DNA from: Spirochaetaceae bacterium
Lineage (GTDB): Bacteria; Spirochaetota; Leptospiria; Leptospirales; Leptonemataceae
NCBI GenBank assembly: GCA_002730875.1
Contig: PCBI01000019.1
Span: forward strand, 62,001 to 126,000
Direction: 5' to 3'
DNA length: 64,000 bases
Shown here piece after piece: positions 17,539 through 26,290 of the stretch (positions are counted from its first letter, which is position 1; each line of letters begins with the position of its first letter). A program made the translations under genes and the position numbers. The notes beneath the pieces are model-generated. The model made no database searches. It was not told the DNA's origin and saw nothing but the letters and a program-made list of their open reading frames with translations.

Positions 17539-18822
17539 TCAGTTCTTTTTATCGAAGAACGCAAACACAGTATCCAGGAATTGATCCAGGTGTTTGTCTT
17601 CCATAGGAGCGGACAAGAATCCAACCTCGTAGCCGGAAGGCGCCATGTAGATGCCATTGTCCAGGCAGTGATGAAATAGCGCCGCATAGATTTTCATGGA
17701 GTCTCTATCGATCTGGCCGGAAGTTCGCGGAGGGTTTTCGCCGCGATAGAACCAGAAAATGGAGCCGAGCCCGGTCATACTGAATTCGTAATTCTTGGCA
17801 TTGAATGCATCCTGGATCTTCTGGCGCTTCTTTTCCAGGGATTCGTAAAGGGAGTCGTTCAGCAGTTTCATTTGTGCCAGCCCGGCTTGCATGGCCACCG
17901 GGTTGCCGCTCAGTGTTCCTGCTTGGTAAACCGGGCCATCCGGCGCCAGAAGCTGAAAGATGTCATTTCTACCGGCGAAGGCGCCCACCGGCATACCTCC
18001 GCCAATGATTTTTCCGTAGGTGATTAGATCGGGTTCGATACCCAGAAACTCGGCGGCCCCGCCGAAGGATAGTCGGAAGCCATTGATTACTTCATCAAAG
18101 ATCAGAAGTGCTCCGTGCTGCCGGCTAATCGTTCGCAGAAATTCCAGGAATTCCTGTCGTTGAAGCAGAAGCCCGTTGTTTGCCGGCACGGGTTCAAGAA
18201 TGATTGCTGCTATCTCGTTTCCGTGTTTCTGGAACGCTTCCTTTACGGCATTCTCATCATCCAGAGGCAACACGATGATGTCGCTGGTCATGGCTGGCGG
18301 GACCCCGCTGGAGTCCGGAATGCCTGCGGTGGCCAATCCGGAACCGGCTTTGACCAGCAAAGCGTCGGAATGACCGTGATAACATCCATCGAATTTGATG
18401 ATTTTGTTTCGCCCGGTGAAGCCCCGGGCCAGTCGAACGGCGCTCATTACCGCTTCGGTGCCCGAACTTACGAATCGTATCTTTTGAATAGAGGGCAGTT
18501 TTTTCTTGAATCGTCCCAGGATGTATTCGGCCAGCTCTACCTCGCTTTCCGTGGGGATGCCCAGGGTAAGGGATTTCTCCAGTTGTTTATGAATGGCATC
18601 TACAATGTCTGGATGCCGATGCCCGCAGATCAGTGGTCCCCAGGAGTTGCAGAAATCCAGATAGCGATTCCCGTCCACATCCGTAACATGGCAGCCTTCG
18701 CCCGATTCCATAAAGACCGGAGTGCCCCCCACGGATCGAAACGCTCGCACAGGACTGTTTACGCCGCCCGGCAGTACCTCCACAGCACGTCGGTAGAGTT
18801 GCTCTGATTTTTCGCGTTTCAT
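17539..18822 (-). CDS. hemL: Glutamate-1-semialdehyde 2,1-aminomutase
   Basis: A 427-residue class III aminotransferase-fold enzyme that converts glutamate-1-semialdehyde to 5-aminolevulinate in the C5 route to tetrapyrroles. The pyridoxal phosphate lysine is Lys271 in LITYGKIIGGGMPVG, and the family hallmarks SSGTEAVMSAVRLAR and IFDEVINGFR are present. A good ribosome binding site (AGGAGGAC on the minus strand) precedes the ATG. It heads the minus-strand haem group with the two-component genes, 107 bp upstream of the kinase. Confidence 0.97.
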   Translation of the reverse strand: MKREKSEQLYRRAVEVLPGGVNSPVRAFRSVGGTPVFMESGEGCHVTDVDGNRYLDFCNSWGPLICGHRHPDIVDAIHKQLEKSLTLGIPTESEVELAEYILGRFKKKLPSIQKIRFVSSGTEAVMSAVRLARGFTGRNKIIKFDGCYHGHSDALLVKAGSGLATAGIPDSSGVPPAMTSDIIVLPLDDENAVKEAFQKHGNEIAAIILEPVPANNGLLLQRQEFLEFLRTISRQHGALLIFDEVINGFRLSFGGAAEFLGIEPDLITYGKIIGGGMPVGAFAGRNDIFQLLAPDGPVYQAGTLSGNPVAMQAGLAQMKLLNDSLYESLEKKRQKIQDAFNAKNYEFSMTGLGSIFWFYRGENPPRTSGQIDRDSMKIYAALFHHCLDNGIYMAPSGYEVGFLSAPMEDKHLDQFLDTVFAFFDKKN

Positions 18823-19054
18823 ATTGTCCTCCTGTGCGTCTTATTGGGAAATCAGGTAATCCGCTACTCCAAACTTCCGGCGGCGGGCAGGATTTCTACA
18901 AAAAAGATGTGGCCCGGTGGATGCGCGGCTGAACAGGCTGATAAAAAGTCGCTCTATTCGGGCGCATGGGATCTTTCGTTGGTTTCCCATGGAAATCGTA
19001 TCAGGCTTTAAAGACGGGCTCTGGTTCCCAAAGTAACCAGGACGAGGCAGGTTT

Positions 19055-19954
19055 GTGGCAGAGAACAAAGACAGCGGTCGCAAAAAGGTAATCAAATTCA
19101 GGATTCCCGGGGACCAGCTCATTTATGCCGGCTTCTTGCTCGTTGATCTGGACAGTTCCCGGGTGCTGGAATGGGGTGGAAATGCAGGCAGCAGTTCCGA
19201 ATACTTCAGCGTGCCTCTGGACTTGCCCTGGAAAGAGTTCGGGGGCTGGTTGCGAACCCGGGAATTTCAGGGACAGGTGGATCCGGGGGGCACTTCCGAT
19301 ATTCAGCGGTTCATCCAATCCAGAAGCGAAAACATAGTAAAATCGGATCGGATGGTGGAGCTCATTTCTTCCGGCGATCTTACAACGCTGGAATATGAAT
19401 GGGCTCAGGACCTGGAAGTGGCACTTGGAATGCACAACCCGGAAATGGAGCTCATCATCAGCGACCTGGCCGAAGAGCAGCAGAAAATCCAGGAAGCGGA
19501 ATTGGATGCTTCCGGGATGGAGCTGGCCTTCATTATTTCGCCGTTCCAGGGAGTCCCTCTGTTCCGGCTGCAAATCGATCAAAGAGTGCATGTTCGATTC
19601 AAGAATGTGAAGAACAAAGCTGTGCAGAATTATCTGAAGTCCCAGAACATTGAAATCAAGGATGATCGAGCGGAAGCTGTGGGACGCATCGCTTCCATGA
19701 AGCGGGTAGCCGACAGCAAAGAAACTCTTATCAAGATCCAGCTACCGGGCAACGGCAATGGATTTATTCTAGAAGAGAACACAAATATCAAGGTACGGAC
19801 CTATACCCCGCCGGCGAAGAAGAAGGATGCCTCGGTGATGGGCGGTCACCACGCCGGGATTGCCGGGGACATTTCGCTCACACAGTTTGCGGTCTTTGGC
19901 GGGCTGATCATCGGGATTATCATTCTGGGCGCTATTGTGTGGTCCCTTTTATAG
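19055..19954 (+). CDS. Tail-anchored protein of unknown function
   Basis: A 299-residue protein with a GTG start at 19055, supported by GAGGCAGG upstream. It has no signal peptide; the only membrane segment is at the C-terminus (about 277-298, FAVFGGLIIGIIILGAIVWSLL), so it is predicted to be tail-anchored with most of the chain in the cytoplasm. Residues 120-165 are helical (EWAQDLEVALGMHNPEMELIISDLAEEQQ), and a segment near 190-250 is beta-rich. No family is recognised. It is divergent from hemL and precedes a DUF547 lipoprotein gene. Confidence 0.75.
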   Translation: MAENKDSGRKKVIKFRIPGDQLIYAGFLLVDLDSSRVLEWGGNAGSSSEYFSVPLDLPWKEFGGWLRTREFQGQVDPGGTSDIQRFIQSRSENIVKSDRMVELISSGDLTTLEYEWAQDLEVALGMHNPEMELIISDLAEEQQKIQEAELDASGMELAFIISPFQGVPLFRLQIDQRVHVRFKNVKNKAVQNYLKSQNIEIKDDRAEAVGRIASMKRVADSKETLIKIQLPGNGNGFILEENTNIKVRTYTPPAKKKDASVMGGHHAGIAGDISLTQFAVFGGLIIGIIILGAIVWSLL

Positions 19955-20082
19955 AAGACCGCCTCTTCTTCTATAAAGGACGGCCTCCTGAAGAACAGAA
20001 AGCTACTACAGCCAGCGTTTGCGACAGGGAGCTGCCACAAAAAACCGGGTAACCAGAAAGAGCCAGCTTCGAAAGCATCTAC

Positions 20083-20925
20083 ATGAAGTTATTCCAGGCG
20101 TTATTCTGGTCCATTGCATCCGTTCTATGTTTGAACTGTAGCGTTCTTCCGGAAAGAACCTATGAGCCGCCGGAGCAGGGTAAGATGCTGGCCGTTGCCG
20201 ACCTGGGTCCTCTCTACCGAAGCTACACCGGTCTGCTACAAAAATACGTGCAAAACGGCAACGTGGACTATGCGAATATGTGCAAAGATCCGCAACTGGA
20301 AATGGTGATGCAGGGCTTTCGCTCTGTGGATCCGGAGACTATCGAAACTACCGAGCAGGGCCTGGCCTTCTGGATAAATGCCTACAATGCATTTACCCTG
20401 GATGTGATCTGCCTTGGCTATCCCGTGGAATCCATTAACGATTTGCATGGCGCCGGCGGTTTGTTTACTTCTACCGCTCTGGGAAAGACCGTCTGGAAGA
20501 TCTGGGAATTTCCCATCGGAAACAAGAAATACACCCTGGACGAAATAGAACACGATATCCTGCGTCCCAAATACAATGATTATCGCATTCATGCCGGTAT
20601 CGTTTGCGCAAGCGTCAGCTGTCCGCTGCTCAGATCAGAAGCGTTTGTGCCGGCCCGGGTGTACGATCAACTGGACGAACAGATGCGCGAATTCCTCGCC
20701 TCCGAGTTGCGAAACAGAATCGATCCTAAAACAAAGACTATCTATCTTTCCAAAATCTTCAAATGGTTCAAAGAGGACTTTGTGGATTCCAACACCCCGC
20801 TTCTGGCGGTGCTCTGGAAGTATTTGCCCCAGGACTGGCTGGCCGAACTTATTAGTCTGGAAGAAGTAAAGGCCAACTGGCGGGTGGAATACATGAGCTA
20901 TGACTGGTCCCTGAACGGTAAGTAG
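20083..20925 (+). CDS. DUF547 lipoprotein
   Basis: A 280-residue protein with a lipoprotein signal (SVLCLNC) and a DUF547 domain across about 60-235. The hallmark FWINAYNAFTLDVI is present, followed by the LDEIEHDILRPKYNDYRIHAGIVCASVSCPLL block that contains the conserved Cys and His region. DUF547 proteins are widespread, often secreted, and related in fold to transglutaminase/cysteine protease-like domains, but their activity is not established. A hairpin lies just after the stop codon, shared with the convergent gene. Confidence 0.88.
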   Translation: MKLFQALFWSIASVLCLNCSVLPERTYEPPEQGKMLAVADLGPLYRSYTGLLQKYVQNGNVDYANMCKDPQLEMVMQGFRSVDPETIETTEQGLAFWINAYNAFTLDVICLGYPVESINDLHGAGGLFTSTALGKTVWKIWEFPIGNKKYTLDEIEHDILRPKYNDYRIHAGIVCASVSCPLLRSEAFVPARVYDQLDEQMREFLASELRNRIDPKTKTIYLSKIFKWFKEDFVDSNTPLLAVLWKYLPQDWLAELISLEEVKANWRVEYMSYDWSLNGK

Positions 20926-20930
20926 GAATC

Positions 20931-20955
20931 GCCATGCCGTTTTGCCCGGCATGGC
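20931..20955. terminator. Hairpin between convergent genes
   Basis: A stem GCCATGCC / GGCATGGC with a 9-nt loop lies just after the DUF547 gene and before the convergent transglutaminase-like gene. It lacks a long T-run on either strand, so it is a weak but well-placed bidirectional terminator candidate. Confidence 0.45.
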
Positions 20956-21022
20956 TGATCGTCCAGCGTTCAGGGCGCCATGATTTTCGCCGCGAAAGTA
21001 TTCCCGGGCCTTACCGGCGCTT

Positions 21023-21640
21023 TTACTTCAGGTTTATAACGGTGGTCCCTTCTTGCTGCAGGGACATCTCCACGTTCCATCGAAAAAAAGCGTCGTAGAA
21101 CATGGCATCTACATATCGGTTCATGTTCGAATCGCTTTCGATCAGTTCTTGAATTCGCGCCGCTTTGTTGGGAGCGTCCAGGGGTAATTCCCCGACGAAC
21201 ACCCAGTCATGGTCTGCGAAACCCGGTAGCGGAATGCGCATACCTAGAAATCTCGCATTGGACCGGATGATGTAGGCGCGATGGTTCAACCCATTTTTCG
21301 TTGCCAGCAGGTTGAATACCTGGGCGAATAAATGCGAATACTCAATGCAGTTTCCCGGTCGGGGATCGCTAAAGATCAGGCTGGTGTTATGATAGAGACC
21401 TGGCTCCAGATGCCCGGTGGTGAACTCAAGGGAAGCCTGTATCGTTTCTTCCAGGTCCAGATTTGAGTCCTCTGATCCCAGGGCCTGGAGTAATGCCTGA
21501 TTCTGAATATAGGCCCTTTGTCGATGAAGCTGGTGCGGACCGCTGAAGTCGAAAGCTGCGGGCAGAAAATACCATCCCAGAAAAACAAGCGCCGCCAGGA
21601 AAAACAGTGCGCCGATCAGATATTTGGCAATAGTTCGCAT
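21023..21640 (-). CDS. Transglutaminase-like membrane-anchored protein
   Basis: Encodes 205 residues from the ATG at 21640, preceded by GGAG seven bases upstream; the longer open frame to 21721 adds residues unlike a signal region. An N-terminal membrane helix (8-29) anchors it. The core shows a transglutaminase-like arrangement: Cys98 in RPGNCIEYSHLFAQV, His144 in FADHDWVFV and an adjacent Asp145, a plausible Cys-His-Asp set. Such domains act as cysteine proteases, transferases or are inactive. It is probably in one unit with the upstream hydrolase gene, though the intergenic gap is about 95 bp. Confidence 0.72.
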   Translation of the reverse strand: MRTIAKYLIGALFFLAALVFLGWYFLPAAFDFSGPHQLHRQRAYIQNQALLQALGSEDSNLDLEETIQASLEFTTGHLEPGLYHNTSLIFSDPRPGNCIEYSHLFAQVFNLLATKNGLNHRAYIIRSNARFLGMRIPLPGFADHDWVFVGELPLDAPNKAARIQELIESDSNMNRYVDAMFYDAFFRWNVEMSLQQEGTTVINLK

Positions 21641-21735
21641 GGTTGCTCCGGTTCTTCGAGTCCGCTGTTCCGGCCAGGGGTGGACACGGATTAATCTGGG
21701 CCCGGGATCTTTTTGGGACACGGCGACTGGAAGCG

Positions 21736-22650
21736 CTAGTATTTCTTTCTGAACTGCTCCTTGATTGCCGCTGCAATCTCAATCGGGCTGTCCTGCCAGA
21801 TAAAGTGTCCGGCCCCGCGAAGGATTACGGTGCGATGGTCCGGAAAGCGACTTTCGAATCTTTTCAATTCCCTGTCTCTGAAAGCAATATCTGCATCGCC
21901 CCAGAGAAACAGGGTCTTTTTCTCCGCAAGCAGGTTCAAATTCGAATCTACCGTATGCAGGAATTCTTTGCTTTTTCTAATCTCCCGTGGAAAAATGTAG
22001 GTGGGCATCCGGCTATCCGGCGTGGGCATGGGCGCCAGATAGGCGTTCATCTCCTTTTTCGAAAGCTCTGCTATTCGCGTTCCGGCCGGAATGAGCATTC
22101 GCACGAATGCATGGAAGTGACGAATCAGAACATAGCCCAGGGGGCCGCCAAAGAATCGGGAAAACCATTCGAAATGCAGGTCGCCGTTCACCGGCCAGGC
22201 AAAGGTATTTCCGATGATTAACGATTCGACCTTTTTCGGGTCCATTTCCGCTACTCGAAGCCCTATGGGCCCTCCCCAGTCGGACATCACCGGAGTGTAT
22301 TTTTTGATCTTCAGCGCCTCGAGCACCGCCTGACTTACCTTTGCATGTTCCGCAGGAAGAAAGTTGTAGCCTGCCGCAGCTCGGCTCAGGCCGAAGCCCG
22401 GATAGTCAAAGGCAATGCATCGGAAGCTATCTTTCAGCAAAGGAATGATTTTGCGGAACAAGAAGCTATAGGCGGGATTGCCATGATAGAGAACTAGAAC
22501 CGGTCCTTTTCCTTCATCCACATAGTGAATGCGGTGGCCCTCTATTTCCAGCCACCGGCTCTCAAAAGGAAAGATGTCCTGATCTAAAAAATCCGGTCGG
22601 CGATCCGGCCTCTGAGAGGATACCGGGCTCTTCTTTGCTTGGTGAACCAT
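21736..22650 (-). CDS. Haloalkane dehalogenase-like alpha/beta hydrolase
   Basis: A 304-residue alpha/beta hydrolase. The oxyanion block is HGNPAYSFLFR, the nucleophile elbow is VMSDWGGPIG with Asp124 in place of serine and Trp125 after it, and the catalytic His282 lies in GAGHFIWQD. Asp nucleophile plus Trp is the haloalkane dehalogenase pattern (HGNP, xDWGG), so carbon-halogen or related hydrolysis is possible, although many relatives have other substrates such as epoxides. There is no signal peptide. The 80-residue cap domain lies between about 150 and 235. Confidence 0.83.
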   Translation of the reverse strand: MVHQAKKSPVSSQRPDRRPDFLDQDIFPFESRWLEIEGHRIHYVDEGKGPVLVLYHGNPAYSFLFRKIIPLLKDSFRCIAFDYPGFGLSRAAAGYNFLPAEHAKVSQAVLEALKIKKYTPVMSDWGGPIGLRVAEMDPKKVESLIIGNTFAWPVNGDLHFEWFSRFFGGPLGYVLIRHFHAFVRMLIPAGTRIAELSKKEMNAYLAPMPTPDSRMPTYIFPREIRKSKEFLHTVDSNLNLLAEKKTLFLWGDADIAFRDRELKRFESRFPDHRTVILRGAGHFIWQDSPIEIAAAIKEQFRKKY

Positions 22651-22726
22651 TCGGTTTAGTGTCGATAGTAAACCATCGGGTCAACTAATTTCTGGACTGC
22701 TGAGCACATGGCCGAATTCTTCAACC

Positions 22727-23044
22727 ATGGAGCCCAGCGAAGGATTTCAAGCCCTGGCCGATCCCAATCGAATTAGAATCATCGAATACCTTTCTGCGGG
22801 TCCGGTTTCCGTGGGCTCGTTGAAGGGACACTTTAGCATTAGTCTGCCCGGGCTCTTAAAGCACATTCGACGATTGGAAGAGGGACATATCATTACTACC
22901 GAGAAGCGCGGAAGAACGGTGTATTGCAGCCTCAATCATGCTTCGTTGAAGCGCCTGGAAACCTGGCTCCAAAAGCAGCATCAATTCTGGGATCAGTCAC
23001 TGAATCGTCTGGAAAAGGAACTAAAGGGAAAGAAGCGTGAATGA
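22727..23044 (+). CDS. ArsR-family transcription regulator
   Basis: A 105-residue winged-helix protein with the ArsR pattern: FQALADPNRIRIIEYLSAGPVSVGSL, then the recognition region SLPGLLKHIRRLEEGHII and the wing TTEKRGRTVYCSL. No metal-binding CxC in the recognition helix is seen, so it is probably one of the metal-independent members that pair with SRPBCC proteins. It overlaps the next gene by 8 bp, the usual ArsR-SRPBCC cassette, and probably represses its own operon (22727-24440). Confidence 0.92.
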   Translation: MEPSEGFQALADPNRIRIIEYLSAGPVSVGSLKGHFSISLPGLLKHIRRLEEGHIITTEKRGRTVYCSLNHASLKRLETWLQKQHQFWDQSLNRLEKELKGKKRE

Positions 23045-23477
23045 ATGGCTTCATATACAACGGGACTTTCCTGCATCCGTGGAGGAGTTGTTTCAGTTCT
23101 TCGTGAATCCGGAAAAACTGGTGCGCTGGCTCCATCCGGATGACTGCGAACCATTGGAGGCGAAACTGGAACCCGTCATAGGGGGCCTATTCTACGTGGA
23201 TATGCGCCCGTTGCAGCAGCCCGCAGAAGTGGTATCGGTGCGTGGTCGAGTTCTGGCGGTGGACTGGAATCGCAGCCTGCGCTTTAGCTGGAAATGGATT
23301 TCAGGGCCCCTTAAAGAAGCGCCCGAATCCGTGGTGGAGTTGGAGTTCCTGCCAACCCCGAAGGGAGCGGTACTAAGGATTAGCCAGGGAAGCTTCTCGA
23401 ACGAAGACATGAAGGCGATCCATGCCAGCGGTTGGAAAATGGCGCTAGATGGGCTTCTTCTTGATTTACAACCGTGA
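23037..23477 (+). CDS. SRPBCC / AHSA1 domain protein
   Basis: A 146-residue protein of the AHSA1-type SRPBCC (START-like) fold that forms a hydrophobic pocket. The start is GTG at 23037, inside the end of the arsR-type gene, indicating coupling. Family segments are FPASVEELFQFFVNPEKLVRWL near the N-terminus, the RFSWKW strand and the C-terminal helix (HASGWKMALDGLLLDL). These proteins bind small lipophilic ligands; when next to an ArsR gene they are thought to act in a ligand response. The ligand is unknown. Confidence 0.9.
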   Translation: MNEWLHIQRDFPASVEELFQFFVNPEKLVRWLHPDDCEPLEAKLEPVIGGLFYVDMRPLQQPAEVVSVRGRVLAVDWNRSLRFSWKWISGPLKEAPESVVELEFLPTPKGAVLRISQGSFSNEDMKAIHASGWKMALDGLLLDLQP

Positions 23478-23788
23478 AATACTTCTGTTTCTTTGAAGCC
23501 ATGGTAGCTACCGAAGACCATGGATCCATCTGCCAGGAGCAAGGCCGCCTCCGGCGATTGTGGGCGATGATGGTCCTGATGTTTCTCCTGGCCGGATGTG
23601 CCACCTACAGGGATTCGCCGGCCTATGAGCGATGCGTAGACACCTGTTTATTAGAGCACAATCAATGCATGCTACTCGCCACCGACGAAAGTCAGATCCG
23701 CGCCTGTAAATCCAATCTGGGGCAATGTCTGAATATATGCGATAATCCGTCGCCCATGCTGACTCCGGGGGCCGCAGATGGGAATTGA
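23474..23788 (+). CDS. Small cysteine-rich lipoprotein
   Basis: A short protein in the ArsR operon. The GTG at 23474 overlaps the preceding stop (GTGA), giving 104 residues; an ATG at 23501 is an alternative, and either leads to the lipobox FLLAGC. The mature part is about 60 residues with six further cysteines in a pattern like CxxxC...C / C...CxxxC (ERCVDTCLLEHNQC, ACKSNLGQCLNIC), suggesting two antiparallel helices joined by disulfides. No family is recognised. Confidence 0.65.
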   Translation: MKYFCFFEAMVATEDHGSICQEQGRLRRLWAMMVLMFLLAGCATYRDSPAYERCVDTCLLEHNQCMLLATDESQIRACKSNLGQCLNICDNPSPMLTPGAADGN

Positions 23789-23846
23789 TCCGGGTGCCTC
23801 GGTTAGAAGGGCTGGCCCCGACCGTACTTCGCAAGACCGGCATCCA

Positions 23847-24440
23847 ATGCTGCGATTCCGATGGCTGACGGCAGGTTTGCTGCTGACGCTCGTTTCCTGC
23901 GCGGGTTCTCTGGACTACGTTCCGCCAGGGGATGCGCAACCTCGGGCTCTGGGGAAGTTCCGATTTAGCCATCTAAGAGGCGTTCCGTCTGCGGAGATCA
24001 ATTCTTCGGTATGGATCCGCGAAACAAATGGCCGGTGGAAGCTGGTTTACGAATCGAAAGATGATCCACTGAGAATCCAGGCAGTGGCTATTCCTGCCAG
24101 CGCCATGGAAGTACGCATGGAACTGGAATATGTATGGTGGGTTCGTCGCTTCGAAAGCCGTACCCGGTATGTGAACGGTATGTGGCAGAGTCAGCCGGGC
24201 TGGGTGGACCGGGAGCGACGAGCGGGCTGCCGATCCGAGATTCGCCTGAACGCGAAAGAGGGGCAGAGCTATCTGATGGACTATACCACCCTGGGGCCGG
24301 AGGGGAAATGCCAGATTATCGCCTATCGACAAACATTCCCCGAAAAAGGACAATTCACATTGGAGCAGGTTCAGCATTCCCATTTCCAGGAGCCCACCTT
24401 GTACTATCCCCCTATGGAATGGGGAGTCTTCGAATTCTAG
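23847..24440 (+). CDS. Lipoprotein of unknown function
   Basis: A 197-residue protein from the ATG at 23847, which gives a compact lipoprotein signal (GLLLTLVSC). The open frame begins upstream at 23778 and overlaps the previous gene. The mature protein is mostly beta in character (KFRFSHLRGVPSAEINSSVWIRE, AVAIPASAMEVRMELEYVWW) and resembles a single Ig- or lipocalin-like sheet, without a recognised family. It is probably the last gene of the ArsR-SRPBCC operon. Confidence 0.7.
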   Translation: MLRFRWLTAGLLLTLVSCAGSLDYVPPGDAQPRALGKFRFSHLRGVPSAEINSSVWIRETNGRWKLVYESKDDPLRIQAVAIPASAMEVRMELEYVWWVRRFESRTRYVNGMWQSQPGWVDRERRAGCRSEIRLNAKEGQSYLMDYTTLGPEGKCQIIAYRQTFPEKGQFTLEQVQHSHFQEPTLYYPPMEWGVFEF

Positions 24441-24473
24441 ATCCGTGTGACTGCCCGTCACTGCTGATGCTAA

Positions 24474-24536
24474 TTGGATGCTTTTCAGGGCGGCGCCTTT
24501 TGCGTTGGATGTCTTTCAGGGCGTCGCGCTTTTCTC
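24474..24536. repeat. Diverged tandem repeat, about 31 bp
   Basis: Two adjacent copies (24474-24504 and 24505-24536) share TTGGATG, TTTCAGGGCG and a CGCxTTTT end; a degenerate third start with TGGATGCCG follows and leads into a GTTGCC triplet run near 24541-24560. The stretch lies between the lipoprotein and amine oxidase genes. Origin and role are unclear. Confidence 0.5.
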
Positions 24537-24632
24537 TGGATGCCGTTGCCGTTGCCGTTCGCATTGGACGGTCTTCCATGAGTCCAGGATTGGAATCCTT
24601 TCCGGATCGCTTTTCGAATCAACTGGCGAACC

Positions 24633-24797
24633 ATGAACGCATCTAAGAGCGAAATCGGCAGCGCATCCGGAAGCGCATCTAGAAACGGTTACGGGGAATC
24701 CAGGAGCGCCAGGGACGAACCTATGAACGAGCCTATGAATGAATCGATCACTGAACTCGTCATCGCAACCATTGAGGAACTAATGCACGGAAGCTAA
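24633..24797 (+). CDS. Small ORF, 54 codons, uncertain
   Basis: An open frame of 54 codons from ATG 24633 to TAA 24797, upstream of the amine oxidase gene on the same strand. The product would be Ser/Gly/Arg-rich at its N-terminus, then MNEPMNESITELV and a hydrophobic-acidic helix ending in EELMHGS. No ribosome binding site stands out (AACTGGCG) and no family is recognised. It may be a small protein, a leader peptide or chance; I keep it because its composition changes at the end of the frame. Confidence 0.25.
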   Translation: MNASKSEIGSASGSASRNGYGESRSARDEPMNEPMNESITELVIATIEELMHGS

Positions 24798-24840
24798 ATC
24801 CCTTGTCAGGGAATTCCGCAGAATTCAAACCGGATTTCAA

Positions 24841-26187
24841 ATGCGAAAGAAGCAAACGGATGTAGTTATCGTTGGGGCGGGAATCTCCGGCCTTACCGCG
24901 GCCTACGAACTCAAGAAAGCGGGTAAGAAGACCCTGGTAGTAGAAGCCAGGGATCGAGTGGGCGGCCGTACCATGCCCGGGGAGTTGCAGGGCCAGCCAT
25001 TTGATCTGGGAGGCCAATGGGTGGGCCCGGAACAAAGAAGAATCATGCAGCTCTGCGCCGATCTGGGACTGGAAACCTTTCCCCAGTACGACAGCGGCTA
25101 TCAGCTTCTGGAAATGCGCGGCAAAGTGGGCAAATACAAAGGAGTAATACCCAAACTTCCGATTTTCGCATTGCTTTCGGCGGACCGGGCCATCAAGCGG
25201 ATCAATCGAATTGCATCCGAACTGGAACTACTCAGCCCCTGGAATGCGCCCTTTGCGGAGAAGTTGGACGGAATCACTGCCGAGACCTGGATTCGTAAGA
25301 ATGTCCGGACAGAAACCGCTCGCGAGTTGATTCGAATCGCCACTCGCGCCATCTTCTCCGCGGAGCCATCAGAAGTTTCCATGCTATTCTTTCTGAGCTA
25401 CATTCGCGGCGCCGGCAGTCTGGAGCAACTGGCGGATGTTCAGGGGGCCGCGCAACAGGACCGAATCCAGGGCGGGGCCTTTCAAATCGCTTTGCGCCTG
25501 GCCGAACGCGTGGGCAAAGCATCGATACTACTGAATTCGCCAGTGCGATCCATAGAGCAAAGCGCACGGGGAGTACGGCTGATTTCCGATCGCTGGGATA
25601 TCCAGGCCAAAAAGGCCATTGTAGCCCTTTCGCCCAATCTGATCCTGGGGATAAACTTTGGAACGCAAGCGCCTGTGGAGCGGCTGGCGCTGGCGCGAAG
25701 AATGCCCATGGGATCGGTCACCAAGGCAATTATAGGTTATGAAAGACCATTCTGGCGGGATAGCGGCATGGCCGGTATGGCCGTAAGCGATAAGGGGCCT
25801 TTTGGACCTGTATTTGATGCCTGCCAGCCTGGCGATTCCCGCGGATACCTGGTGGGCTTTCTGGAAGGGGAAGAGGGTCGTCGATTTGCTCTTTCCAGCG
25901 AAGAAGAGCGGCGAAAAGCCATAGTCGCCACTCTCGTACGATTGTTCGGATCAGAAGCCGCCAGACCCACGGGATACATTGAGAAAAACTGGACCATGGA
26001 TGAATGGAGCGGCGGATGCTACACCGGCCTGATGATCCCGGGAACCATGACTCGTTATGGCCAATCGCTGCGAAAGCCATTCGGAAACATCCACTGGGCG
26101 GGTACCGAAACAGCCATTCAATGGATGGGCTACTTCGACGGCGCCGTGGAAGCAGGACAGCGATGCGCCCGGGAAGTGATGACCTAA
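24841..26187 (+). CDS. Flavin amine oxidase (monoamine oxidase type)
   Basis: A 448-residue FAD enzyme. The N-terminal dinucleotide motif VIVGAGISGLTAAYEL and the following EARDRVGGRT, plus FDLGGQWVGP, are the amine oxidase signature; the C-terminal FAD block is NIHWAGTETAIQWMGYFDGAVEAG. It oxidises primary or other amines to aldehydes with release of hydrogen peroxide. No signal peptide or membrane tail is seen, so it is cytoplasmic. The covalent-FAD cysteine of animal MAO is not present at the expected place. It precedes an M20 peptidase gene. Confidence 0.92.
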   Translation: MRKKQTDVVIVGAGISGLTAAYELKKAGKKTLVVEARDRVGGRTMPGELQGQPFDLGGQWVGPEQRRIMQLCADLGLETFPQYDSGYQLLEMRGKVGKYKGVIPKLPIFALLSADRAIKRINRIASELELLSPWNAPFAEKLDGITAETWIRKNVRTETARELIRIATRAIFSAEPSEVSMLFFLSYIRGAGSLEQLADVQGAAQQDRIQGGAFQIALRLAERVGKASILLNSPVRSIEQSARGVRLISDRWDIQAKKAIVALSPNLILGINFGTQAPVERLALARRMPMGSVTKAIIGYERPFWRDSGMAGMAVSDKGPFGPVFDACQPGDSRGYLVGFLEGEEGRRFALSSEEERRKAIVATLVRLFGSEAARPTGYIEKNWTMDEWSGGCYTGLMIPGTMTRYGQSLRKPFGNIHWAGTETAIQWMGYFDGAVEAGQRCAREVMT

Positions 26188-26290
26188 AACCCGACCATCA
26201 TGGCCAGATAGTTTGCAGGGATCGGTCTTGCTGTTCCGCTGCAGGAAAAAAGGATTTACTCGGCTCCGGAAACGGCTAAAAACTGACATC

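Noticed and set aside
18115..18807. 230-codon plus-strand frame opposite hemL
   Set aside because: Shadow frame of a fully conserved gene.
18823..19054. HemR hem-box before hemL
   Set aside because: No TGACA-N6-TGACA or close variant was found in this gap on either strand.
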